NCBI GenBank assembly: GCA_030789695.1
Contig: CM061142.1
Coordinates: forward strand, 158,134,714 to 158,198,713
From: Scilla litardierei
Lineage: Eukaryota > Streptophyta > Magnoliopsida > Asparagales > Asparagaceae
Length of the DNA: 64,000 nucleotides
Direction of reading: 5' to 3'
Shown here: one piece after another, positions 41,590 to 53,779 of the stretch
Numbering within the stretch: the first letter of the stretch is position 1
How the letters are laid out: the number at the start of each line of letters is the position of its first letter
Made by a program: the position numbers and the translations under genes
Notes under the pieces: model-generated
The model's database searches: none
What the model saw: only the letters and a program-made list of their open reading frames with translations
Told to the model about the DNA's origin: nothing

Positions 41590-44073
41590 TGTAACGACCA
41601 CTTTTCGTTGTACGTTTTTCGTGCACGTGCTTTTGGCCGTGCACGTGTTTGTTTTAGACTTTGTTTGTTGGTGAACACTTTTGTGTGATATGCCGTTGCG
41701 AACGTCTCTGAGAGTATTAAATAGTGGCACTATCTTGGAACGACACTTCTCGAGTCGTTTTTCCACAATTTAAACTTACTCGATGAGACGTGACGATTTT
41801 CACTTTTGACGGGAGACGTTTCTATTTTTAGTTTTGTCGTCCGACATTGAATTTGAGATCCGTCTTCTTAGTTAGCTCACATTCGTCATCACGATCACCC
41901 CGATATTTATTTTATAATTTTTGGAGTTTATTTGACCACTTTTATATTTTTAACAAGTTTTATATTATTTTTAATAATTAATTTATAAATTATTTTCGGC
42001 CAAATAAAATTTATTTGAGTTTTAAACGTTTTAAAGAATTTTTGAGCCAATTTCCAGCTCATTTGGACCAAGTCAAATCCTTGGGTGAGTTGGAGAAGTT
42101 GAATTTCAAATTTTAAATTATTTTAATATTCTAATCCCATTAGATTTAGCCCTAGACCAAGTCAACCCATCTATACTATATAAGCAACCCCTAGCAAGAC
42201 CTATTTTCGCAAGAAATTAGCCCTAGCCTCTTCCAAACTTGAAATTGGACGTTGCGACGATTCGTCGCAACGTTGCGACGTTCAGCTGCCGCACGACCGA
42301 AGGAAACAGCGCCGTTTCCCCGCTCCGACCGAAGGCCAACCCCGCATCCTAGCCGCTCCGCACCGCTGCAGCAAGCGCCGCTCCGATCCATCGACCTGAC
42401 CGAAGCGCTCCCCCGCATCCGCCTTGTCGCCCCGCTCCGCACAGCGCTCCGCTTGTCGCCCCGCATCGCTCCGCATCTGACCGGTCGCCCCGCCCGCAGC
42501 GACCGACGTTGCAACGTTGCAACGTTGCAACATCGCCCGCCTCGCATCCCAAGCGCACGACCGAAGCCCCCGACCGGTCTGACCGAAGGAGACAGCCCCG
42601 CCCGCTGCTGCGACCGACCCAAATCGCTGCACAGCCCCGTTCTCTCGCAGCGACCGACCAAATCCCCCGCATTGGCTGAGTACGACCGAGAGCCATTCGT
42701 CGCAACCCCACATCCGTCGCACCACTTGCCTCCGTGGGCCCCCCAAGTTCTCCAGAGTTATTGTGGGTCCCCCAAAGGCCCCTAGGACTGCTGTGGGCCC
42801 CACCTAGGTGTGTTCTCTTCGACGACTTGCCGCGTACGACGTCGTCGCACGTGCGAGCTTTGGAATCTGGAATCGTCGCCCGGGTTGATGCTCTGAACTT
42901 TCCAGCGAGGAAACTATATTGGAATCAGGACTTGGAGCGCGTTCTATTATTACAACCCCCGGTGTCGCTACCCGACGCCGGTGTAGCTTTCGCGTCGTGT
43001 TGAGGTAACGTTTTGCACCCCTAGGACCCCCAACCCAATGCATGCTAATCAAGACTAAAATCAGTATTTTCAAAGTATTTTAAATGTTTTAAAATCACTA
43101 ATCAAGATTAATAATATGGACTTTAGGCCGGTGGACTTGTGCACGTAGGATAATTGTGATTTTGGACTCATTGGACGGTGTGCTCAGACGTCGTGCTTGC
43201 AGGCAAGTGAAACTTGCCAAATCTTGTTTAGGGCCATGTTTTTAGGCCACTTCCTTGCTTTTAGCGTAAAAGAGACTAGTCAGTGAAATGATAGCTGGCT
43301 AGACGCCTACTTGATCTAGTTTGACAACGAAACTAGATCCGTCACCTAAATGATCTAGCTTGACAACGAAGCTAGATCCAACCCTTAAACTTGTCATTCA
43401 TGCATGCTAAACTGTCACGTTTACTTTTCTTACTTGTACGCTTTACTACTTGTCATGCCATGTCATCCATGCATTGATTGTTGCATCGTAGCACACGCTA
43501 CAATACTTGTACTCGTACTACTTGTCCGGCTAGGTGCACCCCTACGCCATACTTGTTTAAACACTTCCTGGCTCGTGGTCCAGAAGCGGGCCTCATGTGT
43601 TGGCTAGAAACCAATGCCCGATACACGTGGAGGGGTAGGGATAAACGGTTACTTGAGCTTAGGAGTGGCCTGATCCGCCCTCTAGCCAAAAGACGGAATT
43701 TCTGTGCACGAGGTGCTTACTTTTCTTGTCTTGTACTTGTCTTGTGAATGATTCATGTAATACTTGTCATCCATGCCATGCCATGCTCGTACTTTACCTT
43801 ACTTTACTTTACTTGTTGCACTCATACTTTAAACTGCCATGTCATTGCATTCATGCTAGAACTGCTAGGTTGTTTTACCTACTTTTAGTTTCCTTGCACA
43901 AGTCTTCCAGACTTGCTGACATGTGCCCCTTGCTCTTTTGGGTGTCACATGTTAGACCCTGAGCCAGAGACCGTTGCTGAGTACGTGATGTTTTGCTGAC
44001 GCTGAGTCTGAGTCCATGATTGCACAGGAGGATTTTGGTGGACACCGGTGACCATTCTTTGAGTCTTTGTTGA
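41590..44073 (+). mobile_element. Element C 3' LTR, truncated (about 2484 bp)
   Basis: Matches LTR1 to about 37633 with few differences, including a deletion of about 20 bp in the cgtcg-rich region near 42840. It stops at 'gtctttgttga' and joins ATATCCATGCTATCTATG, which also precedes LTR1. Confidence 0.88.
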
Positions 44074-44995
44074 TATCCATGCTATCTATGAGTTTAGTTA
44101 GGGTTTTATTTTATCAAACCGTTGTGCACCCTCTTATGAGTGAACCGAGGGTCCTACTATTTTCCTTCTTCACATATCTATTTATATCTCTACATATCAG
44201 TTTGTTACACCCCATAGCTACTTTTACCGCATCTCACTTCCCAAACCCAAAAAGAAAAAGTATAGCTTCTAAATGAAAAAAATGTGTATATATTCATTGG
44301 TGAAAAAGAAAAGAAAAAGAAAGAAAATGAATAAACACTGTTTTATATCATTTCATTAGAAGCTATCATTTATTCTGGGAAGAAAAATAAAAATTTTATA
44401 TCATTTTCCTTGATGTGATGCCTCAAGCTAAGCTTGGGGGGTAAACCAACTGATCACATAAGTGAGCATGACATTAGAGTGGAGACGGTGCATAACGGGG
44501 AGATTTAATAACACCCAAACTTTACGAATTACTTTAGTTTTGGAGATTTTTCACGTATCGAAATGAATATCTAAATGTCATGATCTTTTTCTATTCTCTA
44601 TTGCATGTTGCGTGATTTCTTTATGCTTCTTGTGTATCTGTGATTGAAAAGGACATTGCCAACTTCTTTATACTAGACTCTAGAGATTGCATGAGATTGA
44701 TATGATTTGATGGCATTATTTCAGTAGATCCCTATTATTTGCCTGCACTGCATGCTAGTCATATTATTTGTAAAGCTAGAAATTACCAATAGCATGTATA
44801 TTTATCATTCAGAGCATTATGATATACTATTTAGGCCCGAGATCTGACCGATCATCCTTATCACTCTCCTCTAGCTTCTCCTTTTGTTTTTCCCTTCTTT
44901 CTATTTTCGTTTTCTTATTTTCTTATTGTTTTCCTCCTGGCGTACCGATTATTTGTCTTCCTCGAGGACGAGTAAGAGGTAAGCTTGGGGGATTT
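44074..44995 (+). other. E 3' spacer, pre-PPT hairpin and polypurine tract
   Basis: Non-coding A/T-rich DNA with a PPT-like AGCTTGGGGGG at 44431. CTCG-AGGA-CGAG (44961-44972) is followed by AGCTTGGGGGA (44982-44992), four bases from the 3' LTR start at 44996. Confidence 0.75.
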
Positions 44996-45246
44996 TGATG
45001 TGTCTATATTTTCTACTATTTTCATATCATTATTTCATTGCATCTCATGCCATTTTCGCATCCAAATCCCTTATTTTACTACGATGTTGCATTTCTGACG
45101 ATATCTTCGAGTTTCGTAGTGTTTTGTGAGTTCTCAGGGATTTTGGAGTGACTTGGGACCCCACTTGGGTATGGACACATCCGACGTGCTCGTGAGCTTA
45201 TTGGCGAGGCTATGGAGGAGTTCCCCACACTTCTGGGGCCATTGGA

Positions 45247-45306
<60 letters not shown>

Positions 45307-46759
45307 AGAGGAGAGAGAGACAGCCCCAGCAGTACCCAACAGTTTCCCAAAAAATGCTCGGTCCGAGTAGCTCAGCTGCTCGACCGAGGCACTTCAATTT
45401 GAGAAGAGAGCAGATACAGGCTGGCTCGGACCGAGCAGTTCAGCTGATTGGTCGAGCAGCCTCAATTTCCACAGCTGAAGCCGTCCAGCGACGCGCCCCG
45501 AGCAGCTGACCGAGTCGACCCCTACTCGGACCGAGCAGAGCTTACTCGGTCCGGGTAGGCAGAGCGGCAACTTTGAATCTTTTCCATTTCCTGTAGTGCT
45601 CGGTCGAGTAGCTCATCTGGTCGGGCCGAGCCACCGAACGAGCAGCGCATTACTCGACCGAGTCACATACTCGGTCGGCAACTCCAGGGCTATTTTGGAA
45701 TGTTTTCTGAAGCCGCGATGCCCGCGATTTTGGGCGATTGAAGCTGGGAGCTGTGCAAGCACTTAGGGATGACTTTCATTAGGCGTTTTTGAAGAATTTT
45801 AGAGGGAGAGCTTAGGCGATTGTTGTAGGGATTTTTGGAGATTAATTCTCGTAATAGGATTTTGGATCAAATACTTGAGATTATTGCGTTTATTCTTGAT
45901 TGTTCTTGCGTTCGGAATCTGAAATTATTTTCTGGATCTATAATTTGCAATCTCTATCGATTTCTTGCTGTAAGTCTTCTATCCCTACTTCTTTGATTGT
46001 TATAATGACTTCATCTTTGGGAATGATGTTTTTGTCTATCATTATTGCCATGTGTGAGTAGATTCATTCTAGGGTTGATGAGTTAGCCCTAGGATCCTAG
46101 GGGAAGATGTAGATCTGGATCCCTATGTTGAATTGGGGTCTTATGGTTGTATTTCGGTAGATCCTACCGAATCCGTAGATAACCCGTACTGAGATTATGC
46201 CCATGGTCTGTGGAATTGATGTGCTTAAGGGGTATCTAGGGGTTTGAATAGGGAAATCGGTGGATCCAACCAAGGCACGTAACCATGCCTGGCTCGCGCC
46301 TTGAGGGGATCCTTCGACGAACTATATTGTTACGTTGATGGCTACCGCCATTGCGTCAACGAGAGCCACCGAAATACCCCGCAATCCTAACCCATGAGAC
46401 TGGTATGGATTGGGGGATTAATTCCCTAACCCTAATGTAATGCAAGGATCCTATTCCAACATCGACCCCCAATGATCCTAGTGGTGATCCCTAATGCCCT
46501 AGTCTCTTTTATTAGTATTACAACAACAACACCTAAACCAAATCTTTCATCCCGATAGCTATCCCACTTCAAGACTTAGAGATAAACTGAGAACCAATTG
46601 ACGCTACCACCGTTCCTGTGGGATCCGACATCTTATATACTATAAATCGACACCGTCCGCTTGCGGATTGAGACTGGAATTGAAGCCTAGGGGCCATACC
46701 ACGCCTGGCGATCGTGACACCGCTAGGTGGAACCTAGGTGTAGGTTACGGGTGCGATCA
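44996..46759 (+). mobile_element. Element E 3' LTR (1764 bp)
   Basis: Matches 26088-27800 with numerous substitutions and an expanded (GA)n at 45253-45305. Ends GGGTGCGATCA. Confidence 0.92.
45253..45305. repeat. (GA)n microsatellite in E 3' LTR
   Basis: About 26 GA units; the 5' LTR has only a short form here (26335-26362), so it expanded after insertion. Confidence 0.93.
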
Positions 46760-46764
46760 ACGTC
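46760..46764 (+). repeat. Target site duplication of E, right copy (ACGTC)
   Basis: Matches 26083-26087. Confidence 0.93.
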
Positions 46765-47211
46765 TGGGGAAGCGGGCAGGTGTCTGGGCCTCCTTCAGTA
46801 AACGTCTGATGGAACTTCATGTAATCATTTTTCAACTCTCTGTTTTCTTGTGCCATCTTTGAGCTCTGTGTTCAATCGTCTGGAGCTCTCTTCCCAGACA
46901 TCTGAACAGTGCATCAGACACATGGGAAGTGTGCTCTAGACATCTGGCATATCATGAGATTTTTCCATTCTCATATTTGATACGCCAGATGTCTGGATGT
47001 AGTTCTCTAGATGTCTGATCTTGCATATTCAGCCAGAATCAGCTAAGTGTTGTAAAATTCTTATTAAATTCATTTACATTCCCTATAATATGATGAACCC
47101 TAAGATATAATGGATATCTAGAAAAAGCATTATTTAGAGCTCATCTAACATGAAAGCACAAAAGAAATCTCATGTAATTAGGGGTAAAATATGCAAGATT
47201 ATGCTCTAATC
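46765..47211 (-). mobile_element. Old LTR X, proximal part
   Basis: Several AGACATCTGG/CCAGATGTCTGG-type words (46765-47030) continue the motif of 25770-26087. On the minus strand the LTR appears to begin TGATTAGAGC at about 47211, directly after GTTTGGGGGA, an Athila/Tat-like PPT. Confidence 0.55.
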
Positions 47212-47882
47212 ATCCCCCAAACTAGCAATTTGTTGGTCCCTAGCAAAGTAAGTGAACACATTCATAAACACAGTAAACACATCATATCTCATCCAAATGC
47301 CATAGCATATGTCAAGCGCATCATTTCCTAATAAACTCTAACAATTTGCATGAAACCCTAAGATTTAGCACAACATTCATGGTATCCTCTCAATTCACAC
47401 ATATCTAGCAAAATACAACCACATGCCATGCAATTGTGCAAGCTTTACGTAATTAACTATCCTAGGTTGCTAAATTCTACAAGAATTGGCAAACACTACA
47501 ACACACTCACCACAAGTTCATAGTTTTGAACCAACTCATCACATACCCACATATTATTCTCATTCCGTACACGTTTTTTTTAGTTTTGGAACTTAAATTG
47601 ATTCATGTGGTTGTACAAATAAAATTGGTAACAAATCTAGCTCTCCACATTTATTCTATATATACTATGCATGATTACGAAAAGAAATTGAAAGTTTTTT
47701 CTATATAAATATGAATGAAGAAAAATGCAATCAAATGTAATCAAAATTCCATCCTAGCAAAATTTCTACAACATCCCTTAACTTAAAATCTACATTGTCT
47801 CAATGTAAGGGAGAGTAAAAGAGTTATTCAAAATGAGAAAACATGCAAAAACTATAGCTATACTACTACTACTACTAAAGCT
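47212..47882 (-). other. X post-pol spacer, no gene seen
   Basis: AT-rich. On the minus strand a PPT-like GTTTGGGGGATGATTAG ends it (around 47208-47224) and 'GCTAGGGACCAACAAATTGC' lies just upstream, as in Athila/Tat elements. Confidence 0.5.
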
Positions 47883-47906
47883 AGAGATTGGAAAGAACAC
47901 ACCCAT

Positions 47907-48677
47907 TTATGTGCCACCCCAGGGTGGGTCAATAAGCTCCATGGTGCTTGCATCCTTGGTCCACGGCTCGTGATAATGCTTTAGTGTTTGGTCGTTCACT
48001 TTGAATTCGATCATGTCCTTTGGATTGGTCAACAATACGGCTCCATGGGAAAATACTTCTTTCACGATGAATAGGCCAAACCATCTGGGGTACAACTTTC
48101 CTAGAAACAAGTAGAGTCTCGAGTTGTATAAAAGGACTTTCTGGCCCGGGATGAATTCTCTCCTCGTGATCATCCAATCATGTGCAGTCTTCATTCTTTC
48201 CCTGGCCAATTTAGTGTTGTCATACGCCTTTCATCGTAATTCTTCCAGCTCAGCAGAATCAAAAATAGTATTAAACTTGTTTACCGCCCAATAAGATTTA
48301 TGTTCGATCTCTACATAAAAATGACAAAATTTTCCAAAGACTAGATTATATGGAGACATCCCTAAAATGTTTTTGTAGGCCATCATGTAGACCCACACAT
48401 CTTCATGCAGTCGTTTGCTCCAGTCTCTCTTTAATGGATTTATTGTCTTTTGGAGGATGCCTTTGATCTCTCTATTCGCAAGCTCCGTTTGGCCATTGGT
48501 TTGGGGATGGTATGGAGTGGATACCTTGTGTGTGATCCTAAATTTCTTCATTAATTTTGCAAACAAGCGGTCGCAAAAATACGACCATATATTACTTACG
48601 ATAGCCTTCGACACCCCGAACCTTGCAAATATGTTTTTCTTCAAGAAGTTTATCACGATGGGGGAATTATTGGTCAT
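47907..48677 (-). pseudogene. pol: Element X integrase (decayed)
   Basis: On the minus strand, 48677-48231 carries the integrase core (FGVSKAIVSN where the catalytic Asp is expected, PYHPQTNGQTE with the Glu) and 48209-47907 the C-terminal module (PGQKVLLYNSRLYLF, then RWFGLF). The two parts are separated by a frame change near 48220. The Asp of the SD motif has become Asn, so it is catalytically dead. Confidence 0.82.
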
Positions 48678-48890
48678 GTAAGGATGGCTTCCACCAATTT
48701 AGATACATAATCAATAGCAACCAAAATGTAAACATATCCAAACGATGGTAGAAAATGACCCAAGAAATCAATACCCCAACAATCAAATAATTCTATTTTT
48801 AATATGGGTTTGGGTGACATCATATTTCTTCTACTCATATTTCCTACTTGTTAGCATGCACTACATAATCTACAATATGCATGCGTGTCT

Positions 48891-49427
48891 TTAAACATAG
48901 ATGGCCAATAGAAACCACACTGTAAGATTTTTGCTATCGTTTATTACCCGAAAAGTGCCCCCACATGTCCCATCATGACAAAATTTTATAACGCTTTCTA
49001 TTTCATGATCTTGAATGCATCTCCTAATTATTTGATCACTACAATATTTATAGAGGTATGGGTCATCAAAGAAGAAATATTTTATCTTATATTTAAACCG
49101 TTTGAAATCTTGTAGAGACCAAATGGTAGGAGTCTTACTGGTTACCAAATAGTTTACGATGTCCGCATACCATGGTAATGAGACGACACTAAAAAGATGC
49201 TCGTCCGATAAGGAGTCGTCCAATGGTGTGCTAGGTGACTCGGGATCAAGCGTCAAGCATGAGAGATGGTCGGCCACTAGGTTCTCAGTGCCTTTCTTGT
49301 CTTTAAGTTGGACCTTGAACTCTTGCAACAATAAGATCCAACAGATGAGTCTGGGTTTAGCATCTTTCTTAGATAACAAATATTCCAATGCAGAATGATC
49401 GGTGTAAACTTTGATATGGGAACCCAA
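48891..49427 (-). pseudogene. pol: Element X RNase H and integrase N-terminal region (decayed)
   Basis: [20 protein letters not shown] and ADHLSCL identify RNase H of the Athila/Tat type, followed by the spacer before the integrase zinc finger (RRCIQDHE). The segment 48678-48890 between this and integrase is out of frame. Confidence 0.82.
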
Positions 49428-49664
49428 AATATAACTCCTGAATTTCCCCTAGGCGAACAATACTGCTAGCAATTCCTTCTCTATGGTGGTGTAGTTTCTT
49501 TGGTCCTCATTTAAGGTCTTGTTAGCATAGTATATCACCACCAGAGTTTACCCCTTCATTTTACAAGCACATCGACGATGACATAATTGCTGGCGTCACA
49601 CATGATCTCGCAAGGTAAACTCAGCCTGGAACATGCAAAATGGGATCAGAAGTTAGTAATATAT

Positions 49665-49877
49665 TTAAATAATTAAAAGAATCTTGACACTTTTGTGTTC
49701 AAATGAATTCATATTTTGTGTTAACAAATTGCACAACAGCCGAGATATAGCGCTAAAATCTTTCATGAAACACCTATAAAAACTAGAGTGGCCAAGTAAG
49801 GAGCGGATGTCCTTCATGCATCTTAGGCTGGGTAGCTTCTCAATGCCCTCCACCTTGCTTTATCTACCTAAATCCCT
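49665..49877 (-). pseudogene. pol: Element X reverse transcriptase C-terminal fragment
   Basis: MKDIRSLLGHSSFYRCFMKDF is the thumb/connection motif of RT. Upstream (higher coordinates) the similarity ends near 49877, where LTR G begins. The catalytic RT domain is not visible in the window. Confidence 0.75.
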
Positions 49878-49879
49878 AA

Positions 49880-50198
49880 TGTGTACCACATTTACATATA
49901 TTTTACACTCTTTTCATATGCATTTCATATCATTTCTTCCCCCGTTTCACGCTATTATCCCCAGTTTTCTTTCCCTTTTATGGTTTTGGTATTTCTCATG
50001 TGTTGCAAGAGAAATTGGGGATTTTTGGGCTCAGAAGTGGGAGAAATGAGGATGAAATGAAGCAAGAAGCAATTGGAGAGCAAAACATTGAGAAAGAAGC
50101 TCAATTGTGTCACATGTGGTTGCATGGACTAAGCCACGTGGCTGCGTCGACCAGTACACCCAAGCGACCAAAAAATGTGAAACCACATGGTCGCGTTA
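49880..50198 (+). mobile_element. LTR G, left part (interrupted by D)
   Basis: The start (TGTGTACC... with ttttacactcttttcatatgc) resembles the start of E's LTR, so this is an Athila-like LTR inserted in X's RT. It carries CCACATGGTCGCG-type words (50105-50198), which recur on the right of D. Boundary uncertain by about 10 bp. Confidence 0.55.
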
Positions 50199-51937
50199 CG
50201 ATCGCACCCGGATGTACACCCGAAAAACAACTGTAGTCTTACCGCAAGCACACGGCGTAGTGGCGAGCGGGTATCGAACTCAGGGAGGACAATTGACAGT
50301 ATCCTACTTTGATCACCTAGCTATCGATGGAATAAGAATAGTCTTGATGGTAATGTCACAATCGTTCAAATATCAAATAGAATTCAATATAATAAACGCC
50401 TAGGGATAGGAAATTCCCACTACGGACCGTTTCTTATCATTGTGGATCGTGAATATCAATGTTGCAAAGCTTGAATGTAGGTGAACTAGTCGCAACTTAA
50501 TGTAGAACCAAGCTCACGCTCTTGTGCTATTACCGGTCTATAGCAACCTAGATTAGGGCCCACTCTCGTGCAAACCCTAACCTAAGCCACTAGCGTGAAG
50601 ATCGACATCATCATCCAATCGCAACTCGAGCCCACTCTCGTGCAAAATCGAGCTACGATCTAGGTTATGATAGTTCGTATTCATCCAATCTCTTGCAAAC
50701 GAATATTAGTATAGATTTATAACAAAAATCCTAGTTTTGGTCCAATCTCTTGCAAACCAAGTCTAGAGAATCTCAATTATAAACCTAAATCGAATATCTA
50801 GGCCTTCCCATCAATTGAGATCCAATCTCTTGCAAATCCCAATCGATGAAAATTCCTAGCTACTCGTAATAAATCAATCACAACCTAACCTTACTTCAAT
50901 CCTAGCAACAATTCAATTTATTCATCACAATTCAAAGATCGGGTCCAAAGGGTTCATCCCCATGCCCTAGAACGGATAAACTACTCACAATTCATCATAG
51001 AAATCTCAGAAATGAAGCAATAGATCATAGCATAATTCATTGTAGAGAAGAAACATTTTTTAAAAATAAGAGTTTTGGCAAGAAAGAACAAACCAAAATT
51101 GTCGTCTATGATCTCCAGCTGAGATTTACAAAAGGAATAGCTGTCAAAAAATAATAGAAGTCTCTCCTAAAACTAGGGATAAAACTAGGTTTAAATACAA
51201 GCCAAATTCGTCCAAAAAATCCTGACAGATTTGCCCCTGCGTAGCCCAGAAATCCTAATTTGCGTAGCAGTCGGACTGCGTCACTCGGTCGAGTAACCTA
51301 TGTCACTCGGCCGAGTGACAGACCCAATAAAAGACAGAAAGTCTGGGGGTTTCGAGGGTCTGTCGCTCTGACTGACTCGGGTGAGTAGGCGTCTTTACTC
51401 GGCCGAGTAAGCAATCTTGCTCGGCCAAGTATGCTTCTCAAAATTTCCAGTAACTTGGCCGCTTCTCGGAAGAAAATCCATGCTCCACTCGGGCGACTGA
51501 GCTTTCTCACTCGGTCGAGTAGACTTTCTTACTAGGTCGAGTGAACTTTGAAAATTCCGCAGTACGTATCCGTTTCACTCGGCCGAACACTGCTCGTTAC
51601 TCGGCCGAGTGAACTCTCTGTTCAGCCGAGTAAGCTACTTCTGGGCTCTTTTCTTCTTCTCCTCGCCTGCTTGTCGATTCTATTGAATTTCTTCCTCTTT
51701 CGATCATCCTCAAGCACTGCTAACTCCACAAATAAGATGTAGGCGACGCTCTGGTGTGTGCAAAAGTCCTTTGATCTCATTTTTTCTCCAGATCGCTCCA
51801 TATCTCCTGAAATACGACAAAAACAAGAAATAGTGAAAAGCAACGTGATAGTGTCGAATAATCGTGGAAAATGCAATATGGGCGATCGAAATGACATGAA
51901 AACATGTAGAAAAAAGGTGTAAAATAAGGAGCGATCA
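50199..51937 (-). mobile_element. Element D 3' LTR (1739 bp)
   Basis: On the minus strand it starts TGATCGCTCC at 51937. The terminal base at 50199 is mutated (G for A on the minus strand). It contains the ACTCGGCCGAGT array (51279-51632), with extra units not in the 5' LTR. Confidence 0.88.
51279..51632 (-). repeat. ACTCGGCCGAGT palindrome array in D 3' LTR
   Basis: About a dozen CTCGG(C/T)CGAGT units mixed with ACTCGGGCGAGT variants. Matching arrays are in the 5' LTR (62113-62445) and in the interior (56336-56690). Confidence 0.88.
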
Positions 51938-51972
51938 AAATCTCCCAAGCTTACCTCTTACTCGTCCTCGAG
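51938..51972 (-). promoter_or_regulatory. D polypurine tract and pre-PPT hairpin
   Basis: On the minus strand CTCG-AGGA-CGAG (51972-51961) is followed by TAAGCTTGGGAGATTT next to the LTR, matching E's 44961-44995. Confidence 0.78.
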
Positions 51973-53779
51973 GAAGATGAGTAAAAGGCAAACCCGACGG
52001 GTAAAAATAAGGAAAAAAGGAAGAAGAAGATAGAAAAGAAAACCGAAGAGGGAGGTGCTAGATCATTTTCTCAAGACGTGGACTTGCTTACTCATGTAGC
52101 ATACGACGAATAAAAACATGCCAAAGATTTTTATCTCGATATTATGATCATAAAGGGATGCATTCAATATTGAAACCCAAGAATATCAAAAAAAATATGA
52201 AATGTGAAATCATTCTAGAATTAGCATCGTCTGAAGCATCTAAAGTAATATACATAATCATAGACCACACACTTTTCAATTGATCACTTTCTATATGGAG
52301 TATAAGAGGTATCACACAATACGAAGCAATAAGAATAGAATGGAGTGGTTTTCATGAAATGCATGCCAAGTCACAATTCCTGGATTTCGTAATACTTATA
52401 GTAATCTCCCTGAGTATAGAAAATTACCTAGCTTAGGTTGTCATGCACATACAAGTGGTCACTCTCTCACACATCATTGGATCCTCTCTCGCAAGCTTAC
52501 CTATAAGCGTGGTGGCATCAAATTTAGCAAGAAGTCTTTCCCATTTTTGAAGCTCCAATAACAAAAGAAAAGAGGGAAGAAAGGAAAAGAAATGAATCAT
52601 ATATGTACTTCTTTTCTCTCTTCTTTCTTCTTTTTTTCTTTTTTCTCTCTTTTTTCAATCAATATATACAATAAGGATCCTAAATCAAAAGATAGAGAGA
52701 TATACATGTATTTTTTCCTTTTTGATTTTGGGGTGTTGGAGCACGGATTTTTATAGCAAGGGGGATATGCTAATGTAAGATTCGCTAAAGGGAGATTCAC
52801 CAATGATTTTAAGTATAGAAATAATGCTCAAGATATGTGGAGAAGGAAAAATATATAACACTCAGTTCACGCTTTGGAATGTGCACGACAACTTTCAGCA
52901 GAGTAATGTAATTTACACAGTTTGATTTCAGAAAGTAAACTAATCCAGTTATATCAACATAGCATACATTCAATCAACCTGAAAGTGAAGCGTACAATTT
53001 TCTTGCAATAAGAAGTAATATAAGACAACAAAGTAGTACTCCAAATATATGCAATCAATGCCTGAAGCTTGGTGTGTTTTCTACGCAAAGTATATAATAT
53101 AAATCATCAGACTCAGCTAATAGTAGAATTTTATTCACATTCATATAATGGAAGTGCAGGTTACTATTTCGAATGCACAGCAAAGCATATCATATGATAT
53201 CTGAAAAAACGATGGCATGACAAGATAATATGCATATAGAGATAAGCTAATACCACGTCATCATCATCACAGAAAATTCATCTCTATCTAAAAGGGCTAA
53301 AGGAAATAAGGATAAAAGAAAAGTAAGAACGACTATACATATGCAGCACACACAAGAAGTAAGAAAACGTGATGCATGGAAAAAAAATGAAAAAGTGGGT
53401 GAAAATAAGTGTAAAAGAAAGAAAGGTGGAAAAATAAAAGTGAAAATGAAGAAAATGAAAAGTGCGTGAGACACTCACTCCCCCAAGCTAAACGACACAG
53501 TGTCCTAAATGTGCAAAGTGGGGCACACCGAGAAAAATGATATGGGTGGGGCGGGTGAGGATGCATGCATGATAGGGATGAAAATAAAAGAAAGTGAGAT
53601 GGGTATGCAAATGATGTATGTATAGATGCAAGTGGTGCATGCAGAGATCAAGATGGCGCAATATAAGTGTCCCCAAAAATACCTCCTCTCTCCAAAATGA
53701 TATAGACAAATATGAGCAAAATGTGACCAAAATGTGTGTGGAGGAGGGGTGCAAAATCAGCAGGCAAAAGATATCCAGC
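51973..53779 (-). other. D post-env spacer
   Basis: A/T-rich with poly-pyrimidine and poly-purine tracts (52565-52700). On the minus strand a GGACACTG...TTTAGCTTGGGGGAG motif near 53513-53475 matches E's 34562-34591. No gene supported. Confidence 0.6.

Larger units (their letters stand above)
35135..44073 (+). mobile_element. Element C: non-coding chromovirus derivative nested in E, 3' LTR truncated
   Basis: LTR1 35135-37965, interior 37966-41589, LTR2 41590-44073. It shares the 18-mer, leader hairpins, pre-PPT hairpin and LTR termini with A and B but has no gag or pol. The right end is truncated by about 340 bp and runs directly into a repeat of the 18 bases that flank the left end (35117-35134). 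It was probably mobilised by proteins of an A/B-type element. Confidence 0.88.
26088..46759 (+). mobile_element. Element E: Athila-type Ty3/gypsy, non-autonomous, hosting nested element C
   Basis: LTRs at 26088-27800 and 44996-46759, perfect 5-bp target duplication, and an Asp-tRNA-type primer site. It has a broken Athila-like gag and protease, no RT, RNase H or integrase, a long ORF in the env position, and a PPT. Without C it is about 11.7 kb. The internal deletion lies between protease and the env-position gene, so mobility would need proteins from another element. Confidence 0.92.

Noticed and set aside
50194..50198. Target site duplication for D
   Set aside because: Left flank CGTTA and right flank TGTTG do not match well; mutation or a different end is possible, so none is claimed.
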